Assembly (NCBI RefSeq): GCF_014212015.1
Contig: NZ_JACJVN010000009.1
Location: 21,867-85,866, forward strand
Length of the DNA: 64,000 nucleotides
Source of the DNA: Cohnella lubricantis
GTDB lineage: Bacteria; Bacillota; Bacilli; Paenibacillales; Paenibacillaceae
Direction of reading: 5' to 3'
The notes beneath the pieces are model-generated. The model ran no database searches and had not been told where the DNA came from. It saw only the letters and a list, made by a program, of their open reading frames with translations. Positions 41,546-50,717 of this stretch are shown here, piece after piece (the first letter of the stretch is position 1; every line of letters begins with the position of its first letter). The position numbers were made by a program, and so were the translations under genes.

Positions 41546-42895
41546 ATGCCGAATAACACGATTCGCGTCATTCAGACGGCCAAAGATACGAGCGACCGCT
41601 TGACAGAGCTTGCGCCGCTTCGCTTCGTGCCGGATACGGACGAGCGGGAGATGCAGTTGATCAATATCTATGAAGATCTCGAATACCAAGAGATCGAAGG
41701 CTTCGGCGGCGCGTTGACGGAAGCGTCGGCCGTGACGATCGCCAAGATGAGCCCGGCGAAGCAGCAAGAGATTCTCGAGGCTTACTTCCACCCGGAGAGA
41801 GGGATCGGCTACACGATCGCCCGAAGCCACATTCAGAGCTGCGACTTCGCGCTCGGCAACTACGCATACGTCGAAGAAGGCGATGCGGAACTGAAGACAT
41901 TCACCATCGACCATGACCGCGAGGCAATCATGCCGCTGATCCGCCAAGCGGGAGCGCTGACCGGCGAATCGTTCCGCCTGTTCTCCTCGCCGTGGAGCCC
42001 TCCTGCTTGGATGAAGACGAACGGCCAGATGAACGGCGGCGGCTCGCTCAAGCCGGAATACCGGCAAGCCTGGGCGGACATGTTCGTGAAGTACGTGCAA
42101 GAGTATGAAGCAGCCGGCATCCCGATCTGGGCCGTTAGCGTCCAGAACGAAGCGAAGGCCGTGCAGATCTGGGACTCCTGCATCTACACGGCTGAAGAAG
42201 AGAAGGACTTCGTCCGTGATCATCTCGGCCCAGCGCTGGAGAAGGCCGGACTCGGACACGTTAAAGTGATGATCTGGGACCATAACAAGGAACGCGTCTA
42301 CGAACGGGCGAAGGCCGCGTTCGAAGACGCCGAGGCTTCCAAGTACGTCTGGGGCATCTGCTTCCACTGGTACGCCGGCGATCACTTCGAAGCGCTGTCT
42401 GCCGTCCACGACCGGTTCCCCGACAAGAAGCTGTTCTTCAGCGAAGGCTGCCAGGAGGGCGGCGTACATCTCGGCTCCTGGAAGACGGGCGAGCGGTACG
42501 GCCACGACATCATTGGCAACTTGAACAATTGGACGACCGCTTGGACGGACTGGAACATTGTGCTGGATGAGCAAGGCGGCCCGAACCATGTCGGCAACTT
42601 CTGCGACGCGCCGATCATCGCGGATACGAAGAAGGATGAAGTGATCTACGAGAGCTCGTTCTACTACATCGGCCACTTTAGCAAATATATCCGGCCCGGC
42701 GCGAAGCGGATCGCCAGCTCCAAGTACACGGAGCATCTGGAGACGACCGCGTTCCGCAATCCGGACGGCACGATCACTGTTGTCGTCATGAACCGAACGG
42801 ACGCAGAAGTGCCTTATGCGATTCGCATCCGCGGCCAGCTGGCCGATACGTCAATTCCGGCGCACGCGATCCAGACGCTGCTGTTCAAGCAATGA
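41546..42895 (+). CDS. Glycoside hydrolase family 30 (glucosylceramidase/beta-glucosidase type)
   Basis: A 449-residue enzyme without signal peptide. Early motif EIEGFGGALTEASA and SPWSPPAWMKTNGQM are typical of GH30; acid/base Glu202 lies in SVQNEAKAVQIWDSC and the nucleophile Glu300 in LFFSEGCQEGG. The C-terminal beta-sandwich (TTAFRNPDGTITVVVMNRT) completes the family fold. GH30 subfamily 1-3 members split beta-glucosides, beta-1,6-glucans or glucosylceramide. Its cytosolic place and the Opp-type importer downstream suggest hydrolysis of an imported beta-glucan oligosaccharide. GGGAGG lies nine bases before ATG. Confidence 0.92.
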   Translation: MPNNTIRVIQTAKDTSDRLTELAPLRFVPDTDEREMQLINIYEDLEYQEIEGFGGALTEASAVTIAKMSPAKQQEILEAYFHPERGIGYTIARSHIQSCDFALGNYAYVEEGDAELKTFTIDHDREAIMPLIRQAGALTGESFRLFSSPWSPPAWMKTNGQMNGGGSLKPEYRQAWADMFVKYVQEYEAAGIPIWAVSVQNEAKAVQIWDSCIYTAEEEKDFVRDHLGPALEKAGLGHVKVMIWDHNKERVYERAKAAFEDAEASKYVWGICFHWYAGDHFEALSAVHDRFPDKKLFFSEGCQEGGVHLGSWKTGERYGHDIIGNLNNWTTAWTDWNIVLDEQGGPNHVGNFCDAPIIADTKKDEVIYESSFYYIGHFSKYIRPGAKRIASSKYTEHLETTAFRNPDGTITVVVMNRTDAEVPYAIRIRGQLADTSIPAHAIQTLLFKQ

Positions 42896-42899
42896 TTTT

Positions 42900-42952
42900 C
42901 AAGCCGTTCGCACCTTGGATAAACCGGGGTACGGACGGCCTTTGTTCTGGCC
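42900..42952 (+). terminator. Likely terminator after the GH30 gene
   Basis: AAGCCGTTCGCACC can pair with GGGGTACGGACGGCCTT with a bulge and two mismatches, followed by TTGTTCT. Long but imperfect. Confidence 0.5.
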
Positions 42953-43019
42953 GATCAAGCCCAATTCCACTTCGGCAGGAATCTCCAATTCATTCCCGAA
43001 TACAATGAATACCAATTAA

Positions 43020-43033
43020 AGAAAGCGCTTACT
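43020..43033 (+). promoter_or_regulatory. cre-like site before the YesM/YesN-like system
   Basis: AGAAAGCGCTTACT fits the cre consensus at all internal positions and fails only at the first and last. It lies 46 bases before the kinase start. Confidence 0.5.
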
Positions 43034-43078
43034 AATCGAGCTTGGCTGCATCCGTTGTCCAAGAGGAGAGTTGGTAGC

Positions 43079-43996
43079 GTGAATCGAGTCCACGAACGGC
43101 CCAATCAACCCCATCGGCTTAAACAGTTCATCAACTCCCATTCCGGAAGGCTGCTGCCCGCCGCGGCACTCACTCTCATCCCCCTACTTGCCCTAGGCGG
43201 CTTTGCCTATTGGGAATCAGCTCGTTCGAATGCCCGAGTTCTATCCATCCTCTCGATTGTCGTGATCGGCTCCTTCCTGCTCGGGCTCACGGCTTGTTCG
43301 GCCTGCATCTGCTTGCTCGCCCGGGAGCTTCGCGAACGGAACAACGCCGTCCGTGCGTCCAAGCTGAAGCAGAAGGCAGCCGAGCTGCGAGTGCTCGAGG
43401 AGCAGATCAACCCGCACTTCCTGTACAATACGCTCGATATGATCTACTGGATGAGCCGCATGGAGAAAGCGTTCGAGACGTCCGCCATGATCGGCGCGCT
43501 GTCCCAGCTGCTTCGGATCGGCCTTAACCGCGGCAGTCGGCTGACGACCGTCGCCAAGGAAGTCGAGCTCATCCGGCACTACCTGTACATTCAGCAGAAG
43601 CGCTGCGAGGAGTTGATCCGGTTCTCGCTCCGAGCCGAACCAGAGACGCTGGAATGCCGAGCGGTGAAAATGGTGCTGCAGCCCATCGTCGAGAACGCGA
43701 TCGTGCACGGCATCGAGCGGCGGGGCGGAGACGGCCGCCTCGACATTCACATTTTCCGGGACCCGGCGAATGGAGATTTGGTCTACCGGATCTGGGACGA
43801 CGGCGCGGGAGCGGACGCCGGGGCCGTCGCCAAGCTGCTGGCGGGCGAGATCGCCGAAGAACGGCAGGGGATAGGGCTTCGGAATATTCACGACCGAATC
43901 CGGCTTCAGTTCGGCAGCGCCTACGGAGTCGACTTCGCGAGCGATTCATCCAGCGGCACGACGGTTACGGTCAGGCAGCCTTTCGAGAAGGGGTGA
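43079..43996 (+). CDS. YesM-type sensor histidine kinase with minimal sensor region
   Basis: A 305-residue kinase. Two helices (ALTLIPLLALGGFAYW and SILSIVVIGSFLLGLTACSA) are separated by only about ten residues, so the large outer dCache-type sensor of usual YesM proteins (about 580-600 residues) is missing, and there is no HAMP domain. The phosphorylated histidine is in NPHFLYNTLDMIYW, the ATP site in VLQPIVENAIVHG and GIGLRNIHDRI. GTG 43079 follows GGAGAG by eight bases. The response regulator gene begins six bases after its stop. The absence of a sensor suggests that it responds through another membrane partner, possibly the adjacent transporter. Confidence 0.9.
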   Translation: MNRVHERPNQPHRLKQFINSHSGRLLPAAALTLIPLLALGGFAYWESARSNARVLSILSIVVIGSFLLGLTACSACICLLARELRERNNAVRASKLKQKAAELRVLEEQINPHFLYNTLDMIYWMSRMEKAFETSAMIGALSQLLRIGLNRGSRLTTVAKEVELIRHYLYIQQKRCEELIRFSLRAEPETLECRAVKMVLQPIVENAIVHGIERRGGDGRLDIHIFRDPANGDLVYRIWDDGAGADAGAVAKLLAGEIAEERQGIGLRNIHDRIRLQFGSAYGVDFASDSSSGTTVTVRQPFEKG

Positions 43997-44001
43997 CGAT
44001 C

Positions 44002-44832
44002 TTGTACAGAGTCATGATCGTGGATGATGAGCGGCTCGTGCGGCAAGGAATCAGGACATCGATTGACTGGGCCGAGCAAGGTATTGAGATTGCGGCGGAG
44101 GCGAAGAACGGAGAGGACGCGCTTCGGCAGCTGGCGGCATGCCCGTTCGATCTGATCGTGTCGGATATCCGCATGCCAGTTCTGTCCGGACTCGACCTGG
44201 CGCGGGAGATCAAGCGGTCGAGGCTGCCGGTGGAGATAGTGCTGCTGAGCGGATACGAGGATTTCGGCTATGCGACGGAAGCGATGAGGCTCGGCGTTCG
44301 GGATTACTTGCTCAAGCCGGTCACCGCAGAGAAGCTCGTCGAGACAATTGCCGGATTCCGAGACGAGCTGCTCGAGAAGCAGAACGTTCGCGGGACACGG
44401 AAGGGAGCCGCTTCAGAGCCGGCGAAGACGATGCCGGAACTGCAGCCAATGCAGCAGCCGGTGCAGCAGCCGCGCCAGACGATCCGGACGAAGCAGCCGG
44501 GCAAGCTGGTGAAGGATGTCATTCGCTTCGCTGTCGAACATATTGACCAGCCGATCGGCCTAAGCGATGCGGCCGCTCATGTCGAGGTCACGCCCTCTTA
44601 TCTGTGCAAGGTATTCAAGGACGAGATCGGAATGCCTTTCACGAAGTGGCTCAACTGTCGGAGGGTCGAAGAGGCGAAGACGCTGCTGGAGCAGACGTGG
44701 CTTAAGACATATGAGATCGCCGGCCGGGTAGGGTATCACGATTACAAATATTTCTCGTTGATGTTCAAGAAGTACGCCGGCTGCTCGCCGCGCGAATACC
44801 GCAATCACGGCTGCGCCAAGGATGGCTCGTGA
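44002..44832 (+). CDS. YesN-type response regulator (receiver plus AraC-type DNA-binding domain)
   Basis: A 276-residue regulator: receiver (RVMIVDDERLVRQGI, phospho-aspartate in DLIVSDIRMPVLSG, lysine in YLLKP), a Gln/Pro-rich linker (MQQPVQQPRQ) and an AraC-type domain ending in CSPREYR. It lacks the middle region that makes many Paenibacillus homologues about 500 residues long, matching the short partner kinase. TTG 44002 is the start, with GAAGGGGTGA five bases upstream. The binding-protein gene of an Opp-type importer follows 140 bases later and is the obvious target. Confidence 0.92.
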   Translation: MYRVMIVDDERLVRQGIRTSIDWAEQGIEIAAEAKNGEDALRQLAACPFDLIVSDIRMPVLSGLDLAREIKRSRLPVEIVLLSGYEDFGYATEAMRLGVRDYLLKPVTAEKLVETIAGFRDELLEKQNVRGTRKGAASEPAKTMPELQPMQQPVQQPRQTIRTKQPGKLVKDVIRFAVEHIDQPIGLSDAAAHVEVTPSYLCKVFKDEIGMPFTKWLNCRRVEEAKTLLEQTWLKTYEIAGRVGYHDYKYFSLMFKKYAGCSPREYRNHGCAKDGS

Positions 44833-44881
44833 CGAACGCCCCCACCCCAAAAAAGTGGATAAAACCTTAAAAGTGCGGGAA

Positions 44882-44930
44882 TTTACAGCCTTCCGGGCCC
44901 CAAATTATACTAATTATGTAAGCGGTTACT
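44882..44930 (+). promoter_or_regulatory. SigA promoter with downstream cre site before the Opp-type operon
   Basis: TTTACA (44882-44887), 18 bases, TATACT (44906-44911). TGTAAGCGGTTACT (44917-44930) matches the cre consensus at all but the last position and covers the expected start point, predicting CcpA repression. Confidence 0.75.
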
Positions 44931-44972
44931 TTTGCAGAATCGACTACAAAATTACGATTGGAGAGGTCAAGA

Positions 44973-46805
44973 ATGAAGCGGAAACCGATCGGTCTACTTC
45001 TCGTCTTCGCGCTGTTCGCCTCGCTCCTCGCGGCGTGCTCCGGCTCCGGCGGCAACTCGGAGAGCAGCCCGTCGCCGTCGCCGAGCCAGTCAGCCAGCGA
45101 AGGAAGCGAATCACCGTCCTCATCGCCTTCGGCAAGCGAAGGCACCGTCGAACCCGGCGGAGAGACGCCGCGCAATGAGACGCTCTATATCAACGGCTTG
45201 CAATGGGGGGCGCCGACCAACTTCAACCTGCTTAGCGGCAACCCGGCATTCCCGATCAACTACGGCAACTCGCGGGAGCTCGTGTACGAGACGCTGTTCA
45301 TGATCAACATGATTGACGGCAACCTGGAGCCGCTGCTGGGCACCGAGTATTCATGGACGGACGACCTGACGCTGCACGTCGGGCTGAACCCGGCCGCGAA
45401 GTGGAGCGACGGACAGCCGTTCACGTCGGACGACGTCGTCTACACGTATAAGCTCGGACAGAAGTACGACATCAACTGGACCAGCTATTGGGATTACATC
45501 GAGGACGTCACTGCGGACGGCCCGAACGCCGTCAATATCAAGATGAAGTCGGATAACCCGAACAAGCTGACGGTGACGGAGAGCATCGAGATCATCCCGA
45601 TGCTGCCGAAGCACATCTGGGAAGCGATCGAGACGAAGGCGAACAACGATCTGGCGGCGATCCGCCAAGAGATGAATGCCGATCCGGTCGGAACGGGCCC
45701 GTATAAGCTGTTCTTCTATAACGACCAGAAGATTACGCTCATCCGCGACGACAACTATTGGGGCCAGGCGCTGTTCGGCAAGCTTCCGGCGCCCAAATAT
45801 ATTACGCACGTCATCTACAAAGACAACGCGGCCGGCGACCTGGCGTTCAAGAACAATCAGGTCGACGTGTCGCAGCAATTTACGCCGCAGGTGTGGAAGA
45901 TGTGGGAGGACGGCGCTCCGGTCAAGACGTACTTGAGCGAAGCCCCTTATTACCTGCCGGGCTCGATGCCGTCCATCTTCTTCAATATGTCGAAGCCGGG
46001 CCTCGACAACGCCGACGTCCGCCGCGCCATCGCGATGGCGATCGATTACAAGAAGATCTCCGAGCTGGCCATGAGCGGCTACTCCGGCGACATGAAGCCT
46101 TCGCTGACGCTCGATACGCCGGCGGAAGCCCAATACGTCGACCAAGATGCGATCAAGTCGCTGCAGTGGACGACCGACATCGAAGCCGCTAACGCGCTGC
46201 TGGATTCGATCGGCGCGAAGAAGGGCAGCGACGGCATCCGCGTGCTGAACGGCCAGCGCCTTGGGCCGTTCAACATCGAATGTCCGTACGGCTGGTCGGA
46301 CTGGAACGCCGCGCTTGAGATTGTGGCGCAGAGCGCCAAGGCGATCGGCATCGAGATCCGGACCAGCTTCCCTGAAGCGCCGGTATGGACGAACGACCTG
46401 CAGACCGGCAAGTTCGATATCATCATGAATACGCCGGCCGGCAACGTCACGCCTGCCAACCCGTGGAGCCGCGCTAGAACGATTATGTATTCCAAGGGCG
46501 TAGCGCCGATCGGCGAGATGGCATTCTGGAACTGGGGCCGCTATCAGAACGACCGGGCAGACGAGATCATCGACCAAATTCCGCTCGCTTCCGGCGACGA
46601 AGCGAAGTCGCTGTACACGGAGCTGACGAAGATCTGGCTGACCGACGTGCCTTCGATTCCGCTCATGTATCGCCCGTGGGTGTTCTACACCGTGAACGAA
46701 TCCGTCTGGAAGGGGTTCCCCGTCGACGGCGACGGCAGCAACAACCCGCCGCAGATCGCCATGGACGGCGCCGGCATCAAGGCGCTCTATCAAATTCATA
46801 ACTAA
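44973..46805 (+). CDS. Family 5 extracellular solute-binding lipoprotein (oligopeptide/oligosaccharide)
   Basis: A 610-residue lipoprotein. Signal peptide MKRKPIGLLLVFALFASLLA with lipobox LAAC (Cys at residue 21), then a Ser/Pro/Glu-rich tether of about 45 residues. The SBP_bac_5 fold is marked by KWSDGQPFTSDDVVYTY, VGTGPYKLFFYN and ADVRRAIAMAIDYKKI. Family 5 proteins bind oligopeptides, but clostridial, Thermotoga and Paenibacillus members also bind cello- and other beta-oligosaccharides; the GH30 gene upstream favours a sugar. ATG 44973 follows GGAGAGGT by five bases. A strong hairpin sits after the stop. Confidence 0.9.
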   Translation: MKRKPIGLLLVFALFASLLAACSGSGGNSESSPSPSPSQSASEGSESPSSSPSASEGTVEPGGETPRNETLYINGLQWGAPTNFNLLSGNPAFPINYGNSRELVYETLFMINMIDGNLEPLLGTEYSWTDDLTLHVGLNPAAKWSDGQPFTSDDVVYTYKLGQKYDINWTSYWDYIEDVTADGPNAVNIKMKSDNPNKLTVTESIEIIPMLPKHIWEAIETKANNDLAAIRQEMNADPVGTGPYKLFFYNDQKITLIRDDNYWGQALFGKLPAPKYITHVIYKDNAAGDLAFKNNQVDVSQQFTPQVWKMWEDGAPVKTYLSEAPYYLPGSMPSIFFNMSKPGLDNADVRRAIAMAIDYKKISELAMSGYSGDMKPSLTLDTPAEAQYVDQDAIKSLQWTTDIEAANALLDSIGAKKGSDGIRVLNGQRLGPFNIECPYGWSDWNAALEIVAQSAKAIGIEIRTSFPEAPVWTNDLQTGKFDIIMNTPAGNVTPANPWSRARTIMYSKGVAPIGEMAFWNWGRYQNDRADEIIDQIPLASGDEAKSLYTELTKIWLTDVPSIPLMYRPWVFYTVNESVWKGFPVDGDGSNNPPQIAMDGAGIKALYQIHN

Positions 46806-46831
46806 TCGGAATCGGCGCTAGGCGCAACCGA

Positions 46832-46868
46832 GGGCCTATATAGGGGGGCTTCCCCCAAGTATAGGCCC
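46832..46868 (+). other. Intercistronic hairpin after the family 5 binding protein
   Basis: GGGCCTATA (46832-46840) and TATAGGCCC (46860-46868) form a perfect 9-bp stem, continued inside by GGGGG/CCCCC. Only CTTCTTCG follows, so it is more likely an mRNA stabiliser or partial attenuator than a full terminator. Confidence 0.75.
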
Positions 46869-46907
46869 TTCTTCGCCAACGACCATGCGCCGCTGGAGGT
46901 GCCGGAA

Positions 46908-47918
46908 TTGAACGCGTACACGAAATACTTCGTCAAGAAGTCGGGCTGGTATCTGCTCACGCTGTTCATCGCGCTGCTGCTCAATTTCCTGCTGCCGAGA
47001 ATGATCGAAGGCAACCCCGTCAGCACGATTGCGTCGCAAGTGTCTCAAGGCATGACAGACAGCGATTCCATTAAGAAGGTATACGACAACTTCGCGAAGG
47101 AATTCGGCATCGACAAGCCGATCCTTGTGCAATTCGGCGTTTATTTGAAAAATCTGCTCTCCGGCGATCTCGGCACCTCGTTCGGGCTGTATCCGCGGCC
47201 GGTGTCCAGCATTCTGGCGTCCGCCGTGCCGTGGACGGTAGCGCTGCAGCTGCCGGCGATTATCGTCGGCTGGATTCTGGGCAATGTGCTGGGCGCGCTC
47301 GCCGCGTATCGCAAGGGAGCCTTCGATAAGATTTTGTTCCCGACGGCCCTGTTCATTAATTCGATCCCGTTCTTCACGCTGGCCATTATTCTATTGTATC
47401 TGTTCGGGATTACGTTGAAGTGGTTTCCGATCTCTGGAGGCTATGACTTCCAGATGATCCCGCATTTCAGCCTGGACTTCATCCTGTCCGTCATTCGGCA
47501 CCATACGCTGCCGTTCTTGTCCATCGTGCTCGTCACGATTGGAGGCCAGGCGATCGGCATGCGGGAGATGTCGATCTACGAGCTGAACGCCGATTACGTG
47601 CTGTACAGCAAGCTGCTCGGCGTCCGCGATTCGCGCGTCGCCAGGTACGTGTTCAAGAACGCGATGCTGCCGCAGATTACCGGCCTCGCGCTGTCGATCG
47701 GCACGATGGTCGGCGGCTCGCTTATCTGCGAGATCGTCTTCAGCTACCCGGGCATCGGCACCTGGCTGTTCACGGCCATCCGCCAACTGGACTATCCGCT
47801 CATCTCCGGCTGCACGCTGTTGATCGCCGTGACGGTGCTGCTCGCGAACTTCACGATCGACATCATTTACGGATTCGTGGATCCCCGTATCAAGGCCGCG
47901 CAAATGGAGGAGAACTGA
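46908..47918 (+). CDS. Opp/Dpp-type ABC transporter permease (OppB-like)
   Basis: A 336-residue permease with six helices, first at [17 protein letters not shown]. The conserved cytoplasmic loop near residue 215-250 ([39 protein letters not shown], of which the core [14 protein letters not shown] is the DppB/OppB motif) docks on the ATPases. TTG 46908 is chosen because GGAGG lies eight bases upstream; GTG 46899 overlaps that site. One base separates its stop from the next permease start. Confidence 0.92.
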   Translation: MNAYTKYFVKKSGWYLLTLFIALLLNFLLPRMIEGNPVSTIASQVSQGMTDSDSIKKVYDNFAKEFGIDKPILVQFGVYLKNLLSGDLGTSFGLYPRPVSSILASAVPWTVALQLPAIIVGWILGNVLGALAAYRKGAFDKILFPTALFINSIPFFTLAIILLYLFGITLKWFPISGGYDFQMIPHFSLDFILSVIRHHTLPFLSIVLVTIGGQAIGMREMSIYELNADYVLYSKLLGVRDSRVARYVFKNAMLPQITGLALSIGTMVGGSLICEIVFSYPGIGTWLFTAIRQLDYPLISGCTLLIAVTVLLANFTIDIIYGFVDPRIKAAQMEEN

Positions 47919-47919
47919 T

Positions 47920-48756
47920 ATGGCCCATTCCTTCGGCATCTTGCTGCGATCGCCCAAGTTCCTCATCGGCGCGATCGTAACGCTTCTAATATTGGCGCTG
48001 GTGCTGATCTACCCGGAGATCAACAAGAACGATCCGCTGTCGATGGAGGCGCTGGCCTTCCAGCCGCCGGGCAACGGCCTGCTGCTAGGCTCGGACAACT
48101 TCGGCCGCGATCTGTTCCTGGAGCTGGTCTACGGCATTCGGACATCGCTCGTCGTCGGCCTCATCGCCGGCATCTGCGCGACAGCCATCGGCCTGCTGCT
48201 CGGCCTCCTGTCAGGCTACATCGGCGGGATCATTGACAATATCCTGACGGCGATCACGAATATGTTCATCGTCATTCCGTCGTTCATCATCCTCATTCTC
48301 ATCTCCGTCAGCATCAATTCGCGCAGCTCGATGATCGTCGCCCTCATCATCGGCTTCACCAGCTGGCCGTGGACCGCCAGAGCGGTGCGGGCTCAGACGA
48401 CCTCGCTGCGCAACCGGGATCACGTCAACATCGCCAAGATCTCAGGACACAGCACGCCGCGAATTATCATCTCGGAGATTCTGCCCTATATCGCTTCGTA
48501 TGTCGTCATGGCCTTCATTCTTCAAGTCGCCTCCGGCATTCTCGCCGAAGCATCGATCTCGATGCTGGGCCTTGGCCCGTACAACACCATCTCGCTCGGC
48601 ATCATCATGAACTGGGCGCTCGTCTTCGAAGCCCCCGTCTCCGGCGCTTGGTGGGCGTTCGTTCCGGCGGCGTTCGCCATCGCGATTATCACCTTCTCGC
48701 TCTATCTGATGAACACCGGGATGGACGAGATTTTTAATCCGAAGATAAGGAGCTAG
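47920..48756 (+). CDS. Opp/Dpp-type ABC transporter permease (OppC-like)
   Basis: A 278-residue permease, partner of the previous subunit. First helix [20 protein letters not shown]; the OppC hallmark GTDxxGRD appears as [19 protein letters not shown] near residue 55, and the docking loop as [20 protein letters not shown] near residue 150. GGAGGAG lies eight bases before ATG. It is translated with the permease before it and the ATPase six bases after it. Confidence 0.93.
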   Translation: MAHSFGILLRSPKFLIGAIVTLLILALVLIYPEINKNDPLSMEALAFQPPGNGLLLGSDNFGRDLFLELVYGIRTSLVVGLIAGICATAIGLLLGLLSGYIGGIIDNILTAITNMFIVIPSFIILILISVSINSRSSMIVALIIGFTSWPWTARAVRAQTTSLRNRDHVNIAKISGHSTPRIIISEILPYIASYVVMAFILQVASGILAEASISMLGLGPYNTISLGIIMNWALVFEAPVSGAWWAFVPAAFAIAIITFSLYLMNTGMDEIFNPKIRS

Positions 48757-48762
48757 AAGCCG

Positions 48763-49818
48763 ATGAGCAGAACCATTCTCGATATTCACGCCCATGCGGA
48801 GCCTCTTCCGCAGCGCGACATTCTTGAGGTGCAGGATCTGCACACGTACTATCGGACCCGTCACAAGGAGAACGTGTACGCGGTAGACGGCGTCAGCTTC
48901 ACGCTTGAGGAAGGCAAAGCGCTCGGCATCGCGGGCGAGTCCGGCTGCGGCAAGTCGACGCTGGCGCTTAGCTTGATGGGCTTCTACTTCCCGCCGCTGC
49001 ACTACAAGAGCGGGTCGATCGTGCTCGGCGGCATCGACGTCATGAAGCTGAACAAGGAGCAGCTTCGCAAGCAGATTCTGGGCCGCGAGATCGCCTACAT
49101 CCCCCAGGCGGCGATGAACGCGCTCAATCCGACGCTGCGGATTATCCGGTTCATCGAAGACATCATGAAGGAGCATCGCCCCGAGCTGAACCGGAAGCAG
49201 GTGCGGGAGCTGGCGGCGGAGCGGTTCGAGACGCTGAACCTGTCGCCGGACGTGCTGAACCTGTATCCGAACGAGCTGTCGGGCGGCATGAAGCAGCGGA
49301 CGGTGATCGCCATCTCGACCATCTTGAATCCGAAGGTGCTCGTCGCCGACGAGCCGACGTCCGCGCTTGACGTCACCTCCCAGAAGGCGGTCATCAAGCT
49401 GCTGAAGGATCTGATGAGCAAGAAGTTCATCCGGTCGCTCATCTTCATTACGCACGAGCTGCCGCTGCTCTACCATGTGTCGGACGATATCATGGTCATG
49501 TACGCGGGCGAGATCGTGGAGCGCGGCACGGCGAAGCAGATGATTTTCGACTCGGTTCATCCCTATACGAAGCGGCTGATGGGCTCGATCATCGTACCGG
49601 AGGAAGGCATGAAGAGCCAGAAGCTGGCCGCGATTCCAGGCGCGCCGCCGAATTTGAAGCAGGTGCCGGAAGGGTGCCGCTTCGCCGATCGATGCTTGTA
49701 CGCGGAGGACGCTTGCCGGGAGGGCAAGATTCCCGAGAAGTGGTCCGGCGGCCGCAAGTACCGCTGCATCCACGAATCGAACGTGCTGAAGGAGTGGTAT
49801 TCGCATGAAGCCAAGTGA
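48763..49818 (+). CDS. Opp/Dpp-type ABC transporter ATP-binding protein (OppD-like)
   Basis: A 351-residue ATPase. Walker [15 protein letters not shown], signature [14 protein letters not shown], Walker [14 protein letters not shown] and H-loop FITHELPLL. The C-terminal oligo_HPY region ([19 protein letters not shown], with cysteines that may carry an iron-sulphur cluster as in OppD/DppD) is present. It overlaps the next ATPase by 14 bases, so the two are made together as a heterodimer. Confidence 0.94.
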   Translation: MSRTILDIHAHAEPLPQRDILEVQDLHTYYRTRHKENVYAVDGVSFTLEEGKALGIAGESGCGKSTLALSLMGFYFPPLHYKSGSIVLGGIDVMKLNKEQLRKQILGREIAYIPQAAMNALNPTLRIIRFIEDIMKEHRPELNRKQVRELAAERFETLNLSPDVLNLYPNELSGGMKQRTVIAISTILNPKVLVADEPTSALDVTSQKAVIKLLKDLMSKKFIRSLIFITHELPLLYHVSDDIMVMYAGEIVERGTAKQMIFDSVHPYTKRLMGSIIVPEEGMKSQKLAAIPGAPPNLKQVPEGCRFADRCLYAEDACREGKIPEKWSGGRKYRCIHESNVLKEWYSHEAK

Positions 49819-50608
49819 GACGCCGCTGCTGAGCGGTTCCGGCATCACGAAGGTGTTCGGCTTCGGGAACAACAAGACGATTGCCCTTCAAGACATTGAC
49901 TTCTCCTTCCGAGAAGGGGAGATTGTCTCCATCGTCGGCGAGAGCGGCAGCGGCAAGACGACGCTCGCGAAGATCCTGATGGGGCTGCTGAAGGAGACGA
50001 CCGGCGAAGTGCTGTACAAGGGCCTGCCCAGGCAATTGCGCAAGCATTCGCAGCGGAAGCGGTACTGGAAGGATATTCAGGCGATCTTCCAAGACCCGTT
50101 CTCGTCGTTTAACCTGTTCCACAAGGTGGTTCGGCTGCTGGACGACTGCATCGAGCTGCAGGGCCTCAAGCTGAACAAGGAGGAGCGCCTTCGGAGAATG
50201 AAGGAGGCTTGCTCGTTCGTCAACCTCAAGTTTGAGGAGCTGATGAACAAGTACCCGTTCGAGCTGTCGGGCGGCCAGATGCAGCGGCTGATGATCGCCC
50301 GCATCTTCATGCTCCATCCGAAGGTGCTCATCGCCGACGAGCCGACCTCGATGATCGACGCCTGTTCGCGTTCGACGATTCTAGACATGCTGCTCAAGCT
50401 CCGGGACGAGAACAACATGACGATCATCTTCATCACGCACGACGTCGGGCTCGCCTACTACATCAGCGACACGCTGTACATTATGGAGCGAGGCCGCATC
50501 GTGGAGCGGGGACCGGCGGAGTCGATCATCTTGAATCCGACCCACGACTACACCAGGCAGTTGATCGAGGATGTGCCGAAGATTCACGAGGAATGGAATT
50601 TGGCTTAG
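49805..50608 (+). CDS. Opp/Dpp-type ABC transporter ATP-binding protein (OppF-like)
   Basis: A 267-residue ATPase. Walker [15 protein letters not shown], signature [14 protein letters not shown], Walker [15 protein letters not shown]-loop FITHDVGLA. It is shorter than OppF proteins with an oligo_HPY tail, which here is carried only by the partner. It ends the five-gene transporter operon; a strong terminator follows. Confidence 0.94.
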   Translation: MKPSETPLLSGSGITKVFGFGNNKTIALQDIDFSFREGEIVSIVGESGSGKTTLAKILMGLLKETTGEVLYKGLPRQLRKHSQRKRYWKDIQAIFQDPFSSFNLFHKVVRLLDDCIELQGLKLNKEERLRRMKEACSFVNLKFEELMNKYPFELSGGQMQRLMIARIFMLHPKVLIADEPTSMIDACSRSTILDMLLKLRDENNMTIIFITHDVGLAYYISDTLYIMERGRIVERGPAESIILNPTHDYTRQLIEDVPKIHEEWNLA

Positions 50609-50636
50609 CCAGTTCGACAGCATCCCCCCAAAAAAA

Positions 50637-50675
50637 TAATGGCGATCCAATTGCGTATCCGTTGGATCGCCATTA
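50637..50675 (+). terminator. Terminator of the Opp-type operon
   Basis: A perfect 14-bp stem (50637-50650 with 50662-50675) around an 11-base loop, preceded by a run of A and followed by ATCTATTAT. Confidence 0.8.
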
Positions 50676-50717
50676 ATCTATTATAGTGATGCATATGATC
50701 GGGCGGGAGCTGTCTCT

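Noticed and set aside
45351..46799. 482-codon open frame antisense to the family 5 binding protein
   Set aside because: Mirror of a GC-rich coding frame; no ribosome site or recognisable protein.
48442..49875. 477-codon antisense frame across the OppC/OppD-like genes
   Set aside because: The sense strand has unmistakable ABC motifs in every position; the antisense product has none.
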